Below, piece by piece: positions 1-10,707 of a stretch of 64,000 nucleotides of DNA. Source of the stretch: Gerris lacustris (lineage: Eukaryota; Arthropoda; Insecta; Hemiptera; Gerridae); NCBI GenBank assembly GCA_951217055.1, contig OX578280.1:63125633-63189632 (forward strand). The letters run 5' to 3'. A program made the position numbers and the translations under genes. The stretch's first letter is position 1; every line of letters begins with the position of its first letter. The notes under the pieces are model-generated. The model made no database searches, was not told where the DNA came from, and worked only from the letters and a program-made list of their open reading frames with translations.

Positions 1-1711
1 GATCCAACACCTGGAGAGGGTCTTCGTCCGGTTCGTCCCACTCCACAATGGGTGGGCTGACATCGCTCTCAGCCATCTCTGGGATCTCCATCTCTTCGTT
101 GGTCTCTATAGGTTCATCGACGATGGTGACCGGTGTAGGCCTCTGCAGGTCGACTTCGGTCCTCCCTACGGCGAAAACCGGTTGTATCTCCTCGGTGTCC
201 AAGCGGAACACTAGGGGTACTCTTTTCAGTAGATCCATGCCTAGTAGATCGGAACAGCCGGGGCTGGAAGCCATCACCAAGAAGGGGTGCTGCAGTCTCA
301 TGCCGTGAATAATTACTTCCGCCTCCTGTTGTCCATAGATGGTCATCGGCAGTCCATCAGCTGCCGTGACTGCCAACTTGACAGGGGTCAGGGGTACGCC
401 GGGAACTGGAGTTGACAGCACCGATGTTTGAGCCCCTGTGTCGACCAGCATTCGTCGTGGTCTCCCATTCAGTAGAATCGTGATGAAAATGCCTTGGCCG
501 GCTGGTGTAGTAACGGCAGGTACCCTATAGCTCTCCGGGAAGTCTTGATCTGGTCGCTGCTGGGAGTCGCTATCTGCGGTTGGTCCCGGCACCTCGTCGA
601 TCCGTACTGGCTGTACACGTCGTACAACTGGATATCCGCTACCGCTCACTCCCGAGGTGGGTCGCCACTCTACCGCCGGGGCAGATGATGCTGGCAGAGG
701 CCTTCGGTATTCCTGTGGCGTTGTCTCATTCCGTGGGGTAGGTCGAGGCTGTAAGGGCCAGGGGCAGCGATCCCTCTGATGGCTACGGGCTCCGCAGTAG
801 GTGCAGACAGAAGCAGGCGACCCATGGCGCTGACAGTTTACCGGGAAGTGAGTTCGGCTTCCACACAGCTCACAGGGAAATTCTGGTCGCACCCGTTCCT
901 CGTTGGGTAGTACTGGGTGGTCCGCAGGAGGCTTAGGGCTGGCCACTTCTTGTCGGGGGCAGCTGGCGGCGAAATGACCCACCTCGCCACAGGAATAACA
1001 GCGTTTGTGGTTTCCGTACGACTCGCGGCGGACAGCATGAACACGCCAGGATTCATCTCCAACTGAGGGCGATGTCAGCTCTTGTAGTTCCCTTGCTATG
1101 CTCAAGGCGCTGCTGAGGGTGTAAGGGGCCTTGACCGCTACGTGGGCACGTAAATCTCCATGAAGTCCTCTCACGAACGCACGGACTGCCTTATCGTCTA
1201 TCCACTCCTGCTGCCTTCTCGGACTCCAGGTCGGATTCTCGACACGAGCAACCCTCTTGGCCAGCTGCTCCACCCTCTCGGCATAAGCACGGAGGGACTC
1301 GTCCTCGTACTGACGTACGGACCACAGCCGCATAGAAGCTTCCGTGGGGTCGTCCTGCCCATACCACTTGAGCATTTCCTTTCGAATGGTGTCAAACGGC
1401 ACTGGGTCTGCCGGGTTTATCGCTCTTCCGGTCACGAAGGTATAGGCTGCTCCCTTGGTTTTCAGCCTCAGCACCCTCAGTTTTAACTCTTGCGACAGTC
1501 CCACTGTGGTTTCATCGACAACTTGCAGGAATTGGTGTAGCGAGTATTTGTCATCATGGTCCGGATCCCAGGGGCCTATTGAGTCTAACAATGATTTAGT
1601 TAAGGCCCCGGTGCTCACGTCTGGTTTAGGTGGCTCCGGAACTCGAGCTAGCAATCGCTCCATTTGCCGCATGACGGCTGCGAAGGGGTCTGTCTCTTCC
1701 TCGTTGGACAT
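1..1711 (-). CDS. Gag-protease polyprotein of a gypsy-like LTR retrotransposon, cut by the window edge
   Basis: The minus strand is open from an ATG at 1711 to the window edge, about 570 codons with no stop; I checked every codon. Residues 1-230 are a Gag-type capsid region rich in charged and helical segments. Three perfect CCHC zinc knuckles (CX2CX4HX4C) follow at C238-C251, C280-C293 and C303-C316; these bind RNA during packaging. A retroviral-type aspartic protease lies further on, with the catalytic LVDTGA at D424-T425-G426 and an LLGMD motif near 489-493. Gag and protease are in one frame with no frameshift. Reverse transcriptase, RNase H and integrase would lie beyond the left edge and are not seen. 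Family knowledge: this order fits Ty3/gypsy elements; the exact clade is not determinable without RT. The intact frame suggests a fairly young copy. Confidence 0.9.
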   Translation of the reverse strand, partial: MSNEEETDPFAAVMRQMERLLARVPEPPKPDVSTGALTKSLLDSIGPWDPDHDDKYSLHQFLQVVDETTVGLSQELKLRVLRLKTKGAAYTFVTGRAINPADPVPFDTIRKEMLKWYGQDDPTEASMRLWSVRQYEDESLRAYAERVEQLAKRVARVENPTWSPRRQQEWIDDKAVRAFVRGLHGDLRAHVAVKAPYTLSSALSIARELQELTSPSVGDESWRVHAVRRESYGNHKRCYSCGEVGHFAASCPRQEVASPKPPADHPVLPNEERVRPEFPCELCGSRTHFPVNCQRHGSPASVCTYCGARSHQRDRCPWPLQPRPTPRNETTPQEYRRPLPASSAPAVEWRPTSGVSGSGYPVVRRVQPVRIDEVPGPTADSDSQQRPDQDFPESYRVPAVTTPAGQGIFITILLNGRPRRMLVDTGAQTSVLSTPVPGVPLTPVKLAVTAADGLPMTIYGQQEAEVIIHGMRLQHPFLVMASSPGCSDLLGMDLLKRVPLVFRLDTEEIQPVFAVGRTEVDLQRPTPVTIVDEPIETNEEMEIPEMAESDVSPPIVEWDEPDEDPLQVLD

Positions 1712-4614
1712 CTTGGAGTACTAATGGGTTTGCATACAAGGAAAATTCAAAGGGGAAACAGAAAAAGAATGGGGTAATGGGAAGAATCACAATCAAGGGA
1801 GGGAGAAAAGTAAGTTGATAATTAAAGGATAACTAAATAAAATAAAAAAAAAAGGGTAATAATTTAAAATGAACTAAATCAATTCAAATCAAAATCAAAA
1901 TTAGAGACCAAATAAGAAAAGAAATTTTTAGGTACCACAAAAAAAAAAGAAATAAATAGAAGTAAAAGTAAAAGCCAAGGTATCCCCTTGATAGTACAAA
2001 GATATACTTACGATCCTGTTTAAAAATAATACAAGAACATACATAAATAATTTTATATTTTTAAATGGTTCGCACTTTCACAAAAACGAAAAAGTATAAT
2101 ATAAGTTTAGATTTGCAACAGTTCAAACTAATTATTCCAAGTTGATTTTAATTTAATAAAAGATATATAAATAATTAAAGTTAATTAAGTTGTGAACTTT
2201 AAATTAAGTTAATTTAAAGTCTTAATGGAAAACAACAAATTTTAATAATCCTCATTCCAAACTAAGTTTAATTTTTATTATAAATTCAGAGTAAAATTAA
2301 GTTAAGAATAGTATACGCTACGCACTTCGCACATGACAACAAAACAAGAATATATAAAAAAAAAATGATGTAATGAATAACAAAGCAATGCAAAAAAAAA
2401 TTGAAAAATTGTTAATTAAATATCATATGGTGAAAGTTTTATACTTACATCTAACCTTATAGAACAAAACACAAAAAAAATTTTCACAATAAAAGAAACT
2501 GGTTAGGAGTTAATTTGGCTTTTGCTCGCAAAATAAATGTATAAGTTTCAGTCTCAGAGAGTGTGAGAACTGGAACTGATCGTAAATATAGTAATTTAAA
2601 TTAAGGTAAATACTGATAGTAATCTCTAGATCAAAACAAATGATCCAATAGACCAAAGACTGATAGCAAAAATAAACATAAATCTAAAAATAAATCTTCT
2701 AAATTATTACATATAGATTATTGAATAAATACAACATTAATTTACTTTTATTTTAAAGTTATATACCAAGGTGCGAACCTAACAAGTTCCAAAATGTAAA
2801 TTCCCAAATATAGATTTACAACAATGAAATTAAATAATAAGAAAAAATTAAATTCCAAAAGTAACAACAGAAATAATTTAATAAGTTATAAAGATATATA
2901 AATAAACCCTAAGTGATAAAGGAGCTATTTCCACTGTTAAAGATTAACTAGTAAATTTCGGACAAATCAATAACAAGACTAAGTCACTAATGAATTAGGT
3001 TTAAATAATTAAATTCTTAACAAGTGTACAACCAAATCAAGCGCAAACGAAAAAAAATTTAATGACAGCTTCAAACAAAAAGTATAAGTTTATTACGTCC
3101 AAAAAAAAAATTTAATAAATTAATTATTAATTATAAATTATTAAATTAATAAAATAAATTAATTAGTTAATTAAATTTAAGTTCCAGTGGAATCAATGAC
3201 ATTAAGTCGTTTCCAAAAACAATTAATATAGAACACAGTTAAAGGACGGGTGATTAAATTTTAAGTTAATTCCAGAATAAAGTGTGCAACAATAAAAAAA
3301 AATATAACGGGACATTGAATTCTTATGATAAGTTACTAACCAAAAAAAAAAAATTGTTTAATAAACAATTAATACAGAATAGGAGGTGTGCAAGCATTAA
3401 TTAAACTTAAGTACAAGAAGCTTAAGGTTGATAACAAAAAAACAAAAAAAATAATTAAATTGAGTTAATAGCATTCAAGTCCTGAAAGCAAAACTAAAAT
3501 TAATTAAGAATATTAATTAAGATTCTAAGTGGTTAAGGTGTAAATTATATTTAATCCTTAAACCAAAAGAACTTCACTATATTAAATTTATTCAATACTT
3601 AAGTTCCAACAATTACTTTAAACATAAAAAGATAATACATTTTCAAATTGAAATGAAATTATTTAAAAAAAAAATTAATTTATCGTTAATAGTAATTAAT
3701 AAAAACTCCGGAAGGGAGATTCTAACATTAATACTTAAGTGAATGCAAGTAGTTAATTAGGTTGAAAAAGTTTTTCTCACACACCACCAAAAATAAATAA
3801 AATAACTTTTCCTAACAAATTTTAACAAATTTTGACAACACAATAAAGTAAGGTAATAGTAACTAATTAAGTCAATTAAAGCTCTTCATTAAACGTCAAG
3901 CATTAGATAAGTTACGCTTAAATTAATTATTATTTGAAAACTAAAAAAAATAATATATAAGGTAATTAACAAAAAATAACGTTTAAGTTTTAAATCAATA
4001 ATTTTTTTTTTTTTTTTTCTAATTTAACAAAACAAAACTTAATTCGGTTGACAAAAAAGGGGGTATTAGAAGGATTAAATTTAAGGGTTTCATAAATACA
4101 AAAAAAATTACATAACAATATAAACAACTCACAAAAATTAATTTTAGCTTAGCAAAGGTTTTTCTTTAAAGGTAATTAAATGAGCGACTGGTCAGTCAGA
4201 ACAACAAAAAAAGTTTATCCAATAAATTAATTTTTAAATCGCAACAATATACAAATAGTAAGGAGATAAAATTTTAGTTAGTTCCATATATTAATTACTA
4301 GCTAAAATTCCCACTAACGCTCAAAGTTAACTATAAATTATTATAAGGCGAGTACTTGAAAAAAAATAATTAAATTGTCCACTAAGCAATTTTTCTAAAT
4401 TATTTGACAACAAGTATACGAGGGAAATTAAGTTAAAAATATTAACTTTACACATTACGACAACGGCATTAAGAAAACGACACGTACACACAGGTACGAC
4501 TGAACCAAACTCTCTTTCTACTTCGGCACTGGTTACGACCAATTACGTTAAATTTTCAAACATAAACATAATAATTTAATTAATAAATAAATTATCCCAC
4601 CGCTGCCACCAATT
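1712..4614 (-). other. A/T-rich untranslated leader of the LTR retrotransposon
   Basis: This 2.9-kb stretch separates the Gag start from the primer-binding site. It is extremely AT-rich, with many A-runs on the plus strand (T-runs in the element's RNA sense), and carries no convincing coding frame on either strand. Leaders of LTR elements are usually a few hundred bases, so the length is odd. It could be a true leader or an insertion inside it; I saw no terminal repeats marking an insertion. Confidence 0.6.
4595..4611 (-). promoter_or_regulatory. Putative tRNA primer-binding site
   Basis: Read on the minus strand, TGGTGGCAGCGGTGGGA begins three bases after the LTR end. A TGG start just downstream of the 5' LTR is the normal form of a minus-strand primer-binding site, since it pairs with the CCA end of a tRNA. 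I do not assign the tRNA. Confidence 0.55.
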
Positions 4615-5087
4615 TGTAATACGTCGACCACGGGAAAAGTGGTAGCGGGCCTGGTGGCAAACGTACTACTGGCCGGAGTAGGAAGAGGGTTACTATAACT
4701 AGACAAATAACACCAATTTTCAGGTGAGAAGGAGCAAGTCCTCCTTCTCTCAAAAAAAACGTATCGTATACTTTTTGTAAACAATGGATCTAGCGCACTC
4801 CCACGAGCTCTGACATACAACAAAAAAAACATAAACGTCCCTACCAGAGCCCGTATAACAATATAAATATATAACTTGGGAGCTACGCTCGTAACTTAAT
4901 TCTACATAAAAAATGGTCCTTAGATATAGGGTCCTAATGTGTCGACCTGATGGGTCGGCTCCCTCGGCGGAAGGCCTCTAATAAATTTTTGGGTACTCAC
5001 CGCCGGAAAGGGTAATCCAATTTCTTCGGCACTTAGCCCACTATCTTAACACCCGCGATTTCGGCACTCGGCTCGAGAGTTCTACTC

Positions 5088-5324
5088 AATGGCACACAGC
5101 CTCCAACTGAAAATGGCACACAGCCTCCAAATGAAAATGGCACACAGCCTCCAAGTGAAAATGGCACACAGCCTCCAAATGAAAATGGCACACAGCCTAA
5201 CATAAAAATGGCACACAGCCCCCAAGTGAAAATGGCACACAGCCTAACATAAAAATGGCACACAGCCTGACATGGCACACAGCCTAACATAAAAATGGCA
5301 CACAGCCTAAAATGGCACACAGCC
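5088..5324 (-). repeat. 23-24 bp tandem repeat in the LTR
   Basis: About eleven copies of a unit whose constant part is ATGGCACACAGCC on the plus strand, with spacers such as TCCAAATGAAA or TAACATAAA. It lies 50-290 bases downstream of the predicted transcription start, thus in the transcribed R/U5 part. In RNA sense each unit reads GGCTGTGTGCC, able to form a tiny GGC/GCC hairpin. It produces a spurious repetitive reading frame. Confidence 0.9.
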
Positions 5325-5369
5325 CACTCTATCACCTCGGTCTTACCCGCGTAACGACGGTTAACTGAC

Positions 5370-5407
5370 TGACTGACCCCGGGTGGGGGAAGCGGCTGCC
5401 TTTTATA
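5370..5407 (-). promoter_or_regulatory. TATA plus TCAGT initiator promoter of the LTR
   Basis: Minus strand TATAAAAG at 5407-5400 is followed by TCAGTCAGTCAGTT; the A of the first TCAGT is at 5374, 33 bases from the first T of the TATA box. TCAGT is the arthropod initiator consensus. This spacing supports transcription start at about 5374-5370 running leftward into the element. Confidence 0.75.
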
Positions 5408-5609
5408 GCTTCGGGAGTCACAGTGTGACTACACGGGCGTCTCATGACTGGTCTCAGGGGTTCGTGACCAGTCACGGGAGTCACGGAGGGTAACGTGTGA
5501 CTTTGGGACCCGTCACATTGTTCGCGTGGGTCACAACCATGTGGCTCCTCCTCAGCTTACTAAAATTTAAATTCCTGTAAACCGGGGCTGTGCCGGCTAC
5601 CGGTTTACA

Positions 5610-7684
5610 AGTGAGTGCATTTTTCGGGATATAACCTAAGCAATATAAAAATATTACACACATTAATATTCATAATCAATGCCAAAGCTGAAATAAAAGT
5701 GATGGTGGACAGAAACACACGAGCAGAAGTGACACCTCTACCTCTCTGTAGCACATTATGTGTCAACTGCCGGGAAGTAACACACAAGAGAATTCACACC
5801 TTATGTCTATTGTTTATTTATTTGTAAATAATGCTAAATATATTTGTGAGTTGATTTACTCTTACAAATTGAGAGAAAAGGGAGTAGAGTATTTGTCAGG
5901 CTCCTAGAGCTACATTATTACAGTATGCATGTTTTGAGTTGTGACTTTTAAAAGCACAGGAAAATCCGAAAAATTGGGGTGAGGAACCAATGAGAGGTCA
6001 GTATTGGGAATTCTAGAAGGTCTGGCCAAATAGGCAAACAAAAATGTCACTGGCCCAGGGACGTCCATTCCCCCCCCCCCCCCCCCAAAGTATGATGGTG
6101 CACTCCCCTCCCCCCCCCCCCCACATATAACAACCTTCACCTTCAGAAGATTCACTTCCCACTCTTCCGGGGGGTATAGGGGCCCCCCTTTGATTTTTTT
6201 ACATTTTGTATATTTTTATATCGATTCTCAGTGGAATTCATTCTCATAACAGAAGCTTAAAATTGTGGGAATAAAATTTAAAACTAGCATAACGGCAGAA
6301 GTCTATAATGACTGATAGAACTTCATGATGGTGACATCAATTTATCTCTTTGCTTGGTCAAATCTTTGTCAATCCTTCTTTTAGATATCTATTGCAGTCT
6401 TGCAGTTTGAGAAGATACATGGTATGTTTACTTCTCATGGAGTTCAACGTCTCGGTCTCCCCTGTGGTAGGGTGTCCGCTAGGCTCAATTTAGGGTGTCC
6501 AAGGGCCATCACCTTCTTTTACTTCTGTTATGCTATATTATATGTCAATATTGTTTTTGACCTTATATGAGTGTTTTTTCTTACAGTGCTCCAACCACTT
6601 GTCGTTTCAGTGCACCGTATTGCACATAAGCTCTAAGCATTTATATTTAAATTTTTTTTTTTTGGTATCTAGGTATTGTTTTTTTTAAAAAATAAAGTTC
6701 GTAAGTATAGGCCTCTCAAATCTCAATAAAAACTAAAACAACACGCCACAGCTCACGGATGCTAAGTTCGTTCAAATATAGAAACTTTTGTCTGGCTAAT
6801 AATGATCCCTAAAAGCTTCTTAGACAAATATTAGACTAGACCTATATTAATTTTCTAAGGTGAGAATGTAGAGTGTTCTGAAATAAAAATAAGATGCTCA
6901 GGCTAGAGCCCTAAGTTGGCTTTGAAATAAGGGTAAGAAGGCAGGGAGAGTGAGACGAGCCGATCAGTGGCGTATCCAGTGGCTAGGTCTGGGGGGGGGG
7001 GGGGGGGGGGGCCCATTCTAAGTCTGTTTATATTGGAGGGGGGGGTATACTTAGTGGCAATAAGAAAAGGGAACTACTTATTCAACAAAGCGTCTGCCCC
7101 CCCCCCCCCCCCCCCTCCAAAAGATAAAATGTACAACTAATAAACAAAAAAAATCTCCGTGCCCAAGTAACAACTGTTACGTATTTTGAAAATATGACCT
7201 CTCAAAACAGCGCTTTTATGCATTTCTGAGGTGAAATTGAATATGAGGTGAATGTAAAATATATGTATTAAAAAAAAAATCGGCGGTATTTTTTTTTTTT
7301 TTACTCTTGGGTCTGGGGGAGGGGGGGAAGGGGGCACGTGTGCCCATTCAATAAGCTCATTCGATTTTTAAACATCAAAAGAATTATTGTAAAAACTTTT
7401 CATTATTCAGGTTCTAGCTTCTAGTTTGAATTTGAAGTATTCTAAGAAGCGGGAGCGGGGTTACTGATAAACTAGAGTTTTCAAAAGAGCAGGTTATAAA
7501 AAATTAATCACAACCACAACATGGGTTTTGAGTTTTGAACGTTTGAGATTTTCATGTGCGCTTAGAATTAACTGCTAATATTATCTTTTTTTCTGTTGTT
7601 TAGTTTCATAATAATGTTCATTTCTAGTTTGTTTTTACGAATGGCATGCGTTCTATTTTTTTAAACTGAGGTACGTGTGTTGAA
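5610..7684. other. Intergenic, homopolymer-rich; no gene seen
   Basis: Unique-looking AT-rich DNA with several long C or G tracts (near 6070, 6110, 6992, 7036, 7097 and 7317). At 6965-6982 the sequence CAGTGGCGTATCCAGTGG, followed by a G tract, looks like one end of a hAT-type element similar to those at 33344 and 22200; I found no matching right end. No supported coding region. Confidence 0.5.
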
Positions 7685-8107
7685 ATGGCAACTCTCTACG
7701 ATAGACTTGGATGTAACACGAACGATTCTTACGAAGTACTGAAGAAAGCTTATCACGAACTTATATTAATTCATCATCCTGATAAATCCAACATAGAAGT
7801 CAACTCTTCCAGGTTCCACGAGATCAACACCGCTTGGAATGTCTTAAGAGATTCTAAATCGCGTAAGAAATACGACACGGTGTTATTTCAGGCGGTCGTT
7901 GACAGCCAAAGACTTATTTTCGACACTGTCGAGCTCAAAGATTTACCGTTTGACGAATCTAGTAATTCTTTTAACTACCCTTGTAGATGTGGTAATGATT
8001 ATTCTTTTTTTAAAACGGAATCGTTAAACGAAGTAGATAACTTTGTCGTTGACTGTGATAACTGTTCTTTATGTTTATTTATTTTAAATAATATTGAAAT
8101 AACTTAA
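7685..8107 (+). CDS. DPH4: DPH4/DNAJC24-like diphthamide biosynthesis J-protein
   Basis: A 140-residue intronless frame with ATG in good context (GAAATGG). Residues 3-65 form a J domain with the HPD tripeptide at 31-33, which activates an Hsp70 partner. Residues 98-131 form a CSL zinc finger: C100-x-C102 and C124-x2-C127, the last Cys followed by Ser-Leu, the signature giving the domain its name. The J-domain plus C-terminal CSL finger and about 140-150 residues is the DPH4 (DNAJC24) architecture. Known role: DPH4 works with DPH3 in the first step of diphthamide formation on elongation factor 2, in the cytosol, as an iron-binding electron carrier. DPH3 also has a CSL finger but no J domain, so the alternative is excluded. 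Whether this is the parental gene or an intronless retrocopy cannot be told; the frame and all key residues are intact. Confidence 0.93.
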   Translation: MATLYDRLGCNTNDSYEVLKKAYHELILIHHPDKSNIEVNSSRFHEINTAWNVLRDSKSRKKYDTVLFQAVVDSQRLIFDTVELKDLPFDESSNSFNYPCRCGNDYSFFKTESLNEVDNFVVDCDNCSLCLFILNNIEIT

Positions 8108-8924
8108 TTCGATTGTTTTAATTTACACCTTACTCTTATATCACTGATATAACAAGGGATAAATGCACTTAATGGTAAATATACATTATGTTCTGCCTCA
8201 ATTAAGTTTGGGTAGAACTACAGAACATGGGGCCCCTACCCAATAGCACCTCCACACCGCTTCGTGGTGCTCTGCTCATTTTCTGAAGAAAAACAATCCT
8301 CCTGCATGTAGACCATTTAGAGGTCCAAATCGAAGTACAAAAGAGTTTAAAATGTCTAGAGTACAAGAGCATCAAATCAACAGACAAGATATAGCTATAT
8401 ATGTATAGTCTCGAAAGCAGTCGATAGTGAGATAATGTGTTATTACAGAGGGCGCCATGTTATGTAGTTCAACCCGTTTGAGATCCACATTAGAAATTTC
8501 GAATAGTATCAAAGGAAGGGATACATGAGATTGAAACTATAGTAGGATCAAGAAAAGAGTTCATTTTTGACAGCATGGGAAAATAAAAAAACTTGGGTTG
8601 GGAGCCAATGAGACTTTGAGATTTTGGAGATGTAGGGTAAATATGGAATAACTAACCGGAGTAACCAGTGTGTATGGAAAGACGAACCCAAACAACTGAC
8701 TGCACTTTCAAACCCTCGCTTGATTTAAAGCTTTTACCTAGTACCGATGACAGTTAGTTCAGTTAACTATAATACCTTCATAGAGCTTTATTTAAAAGTT
8801 GAAAGTACTGTTTACTCAACCGTGCTGCAACTCAGAAACAAAAATAATTGAAGCAAGCGTAAGTGAGCTTCTTACATTCAACCAAATATGCATCTTGTCT
8901 GTCAGTAACGTTGACGTGTCCGGT
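8108..8924. other. 3' flank of DPH4; no gene seen
   Basis: No canonical AATAAA within the first hundred bases after the stop. A GC-richer block at 8215-8400 is unlike its surroundings and may be a repeat fragment, but I do not recognise it. The open frame on its minus strand has no support. Confidence 0.4.
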
Positions 8925-9350
8925 GATAACTTGAGTAGAAGTTTACCGATTAAGTTAAAATTTAGTATACATGTTCCTTTTACTAATGCTCAGGCCAAGT
9001 TTGTACGATAGCGTTATCTGTCTAAGAGTTCACGCACAACACTCGCGTAAACTTGGGCTTCAAGTGTAAAATTAGAATTTCAGGACAGGAAAAGATACTA
9101 TCATCACCTATTCGATGAGCCAAACATTTTTTTACAAAAATACATTTTTTTAGTAAAACCAACTGCGACACCACTATGAAGTGATAAAGATCATTAAATA
9201 TATTAAAGCTGACCTACAAGCTACGCACGTAAAATTGAAAAAAAAAAAACAATGTTTTCACTAATATCTTACGTTCTAACGTTACAATTTTAATTAAACT
9301 TCATATACATCGCCTTAATTACAATTGAAACAGGCATGTAAAATTTCAAG
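8925..9350 (+). repeat. Dispersed repeat, family of the 50.1-52.5 kb foldback
   Basis: Shares a long diverged stretch with 31250-31560 and with both arms of 50088-52521, including GATAACTTGAGTA, a segment near CACTCGCGTAAACTT, and AGTAAAACCAACTGCGACACC. The copy is decayed. The short open frame 8799-9011 is part of it and not a gene. Confidence 0.65.
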
Positions 9351-9539
9351 TGAAAAAGTGCTCTCTATTAAAATCCTCTTTAACTATTTTCTTAAATCTA
9401 TAATATTTAATGCATTATGCTCGCTTTAACGATAAAGTCACGTGATGCCTAGTTAAGTTTTTAAACATGAGGCATCGTAATAGCTTCACACACACAAAAA
9501 AATCGGGTACAGGGTACCTCGGAACTTTTCCTCACTTCA

Positions 9540-9579
9540 GAGGCCACTAAAGTGGCCTCCCCTGCTGCTTCGCAGCAGG
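9540..9579 (+). repeat. Two adjacent perfect hairpins
   Basis: GAGGCCACT / AGTGGCCTC (9540-9548 with 9551-9559, 9-bp stem) is followed directly by CCTGCTGC / GCAGCAGG (9561-9568 with 9572-9579, 8-bp stem, TTC loop). They stand one base apart, just before a 5S-rRNA-like segment. Confidence 0.85.
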
Positions 9580-9580
9580 A

Positions 9581-9636
9581 GGAAGCAGCATTGGACGTGG
9601 TCAGTACTTGGGTGGGTGACCGTTCTGAACACACTG
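9581..9636 (+). ncRNA. 5S rRNA-like 3'-half fragment (pseudogene or 5S-derived SINE head)
   Basis: GGAAGCAGCATTGGACGTGG and then TCAGTACTTGGGTGGGTGACCG match the internal control region and 3' half of animal 5S rRNA (consensus AAGCAACGT..GG then TAGTACTTGGATGGGTGACCGC). The 5' half of 5S rRNA is absent and replaced by the hairpin pair, so it is not a functional 5S gene. 5S-derived SINEs (SINE3 class) are known in animals; a tail was not recognised. Confidence 0.6.
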
Positions 9637-9639
9637 ATT

Positions 9640-10707
9640 TAGTATCATTCTTCACAAAAACTTTATTTTTAATACCTATATTTTTATTTAATTATTTGAA
9701 GTTTGGCGGTATTTTGACAGATGTAAACAAACTTTGACGTCATCAAAATTATCGCACTAATAAATAGTTATATTCGCTTATAACTTTTAAACTAATTAAT
9801 GGAATTTCATCGGGTTTTTTATATTTGTTCCTTAATTTTTTCCGGTTCCAACGATATGCTATACGTCAAAAACCTATTCATACTTTCGGTATTATTAACC
9901 GTCAAAGTTTAAAAATTTATAACTTCAAAATGGCGGCCAAAATCAAAATGAAATTTAGTGGGCTTGTTTGTCATAGAGAGAGGTACATTCGAGCCAAATT
10001 TCAACTCGATCAGGACCATTTTCGATTTTTTTAAATGTTTGCTGACTCAGCAAACTGGGTTTAAGATGGTGGAAAAAGTTGATTTTCCGGGCGGCACAAC
10101 TACAGGTTAGGACTGATTTTTCTGCCAAGTTTCAACTCTCTAGGTTAAATACCTTGGGCGCTACGATGATAACACACATACACACACACAAGCACACACA
10201 CATACACACATACATACGTCATGCTGAAAACCACTCAGGAGGTCTTAAAAACACCTAAAACGGATAATTCCGTTGAAATCTCGAAAAAAAAATGTTTGGT
10301 GAAAACAATACTTTTTCTACTATTAGTAGTGAGGAAAAGTAAAAATATAAACCACCATGGCACACAACAAACCACCTAGTTGACCTGGTTAGTGATTCCA
10401 AACTCATCCCTAGAAGGTCGGGCCAACTAGGCAGACAAAAATTCAAGTTAGGGAGGAGTGTATCCCTCAGGGTAACCACCTAGTGGCTTTATTTTTCCCC
10501 TCACGTAGGATGCCTGACTATAGCAGCCACTCTCTTTTCTGGATCCTATTCCTACTGTAGTTGTCTAATTGAGTTCAGGTTTTTATTTAAAATAATTCCT
10601 TTTTACATTTTAAGTATATTGCCAGAATTTGTCAGTAGTTTGTTACTTGAATGGCAAGTATAAAAAAAAGGATTATTTTTGTAATTTAATCTAGGTTGAG
10701 AGGTATT
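9640..10707. repeat. Dispersed-repeat-like DNA with a CA microsatellite
   Basis: From 9740 to 10150 the sequence has the style of a decayed retroposon 3' region and leads into a CA/TACA microsatellite at 10170-10217. A second copy was not found in the window. No coding region supported. Confidence 0.4.

Larger units (their letters stand above)
4615..5609 (-). mobile_element. 5' long terminal repeat
   Basis: On the minus strand the unit begins TGTAAACCGG at 5609 and ends GTATTACA at 4615, so the ends form a TGTAA/TTACA inverted pair. It holds a TATA-initiator promoter and a tandem repeat and is followed by a primer-binding site. The partner LTR is outside the window, so the outer boundary rests on the TG...CA rule; a second copy of TGTAAACCGG at about 5578 in opposite orientation makes the upstream end slightly uncertain. 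The flanking bases after 5609 are AGTG. Confidence 0.65.

Noticed and set aside
5088..5324. Possible CRISPR-like array
   Set aside because: Units are contiguous tandem repeats without unique spacers, in a eukaryotic LTR. The same holds for 23880-24800.
5033..5335. 100-codon minus-strand frame with repeated CVPFS peptides
   Set aside because: Translation of the LTR tandem repeat, untranslated in the element.
6965..7010. Full hAT element starting CAGTGGCGTATCCAG
   Set aside because: No right end or target duplication found; noted only as a possible solo end.
8202..8387. Minus-strand frame in a GC-richer patch
   Set aside because: No domain and no conserved motif seen; composition alone is not evidence of a gene.
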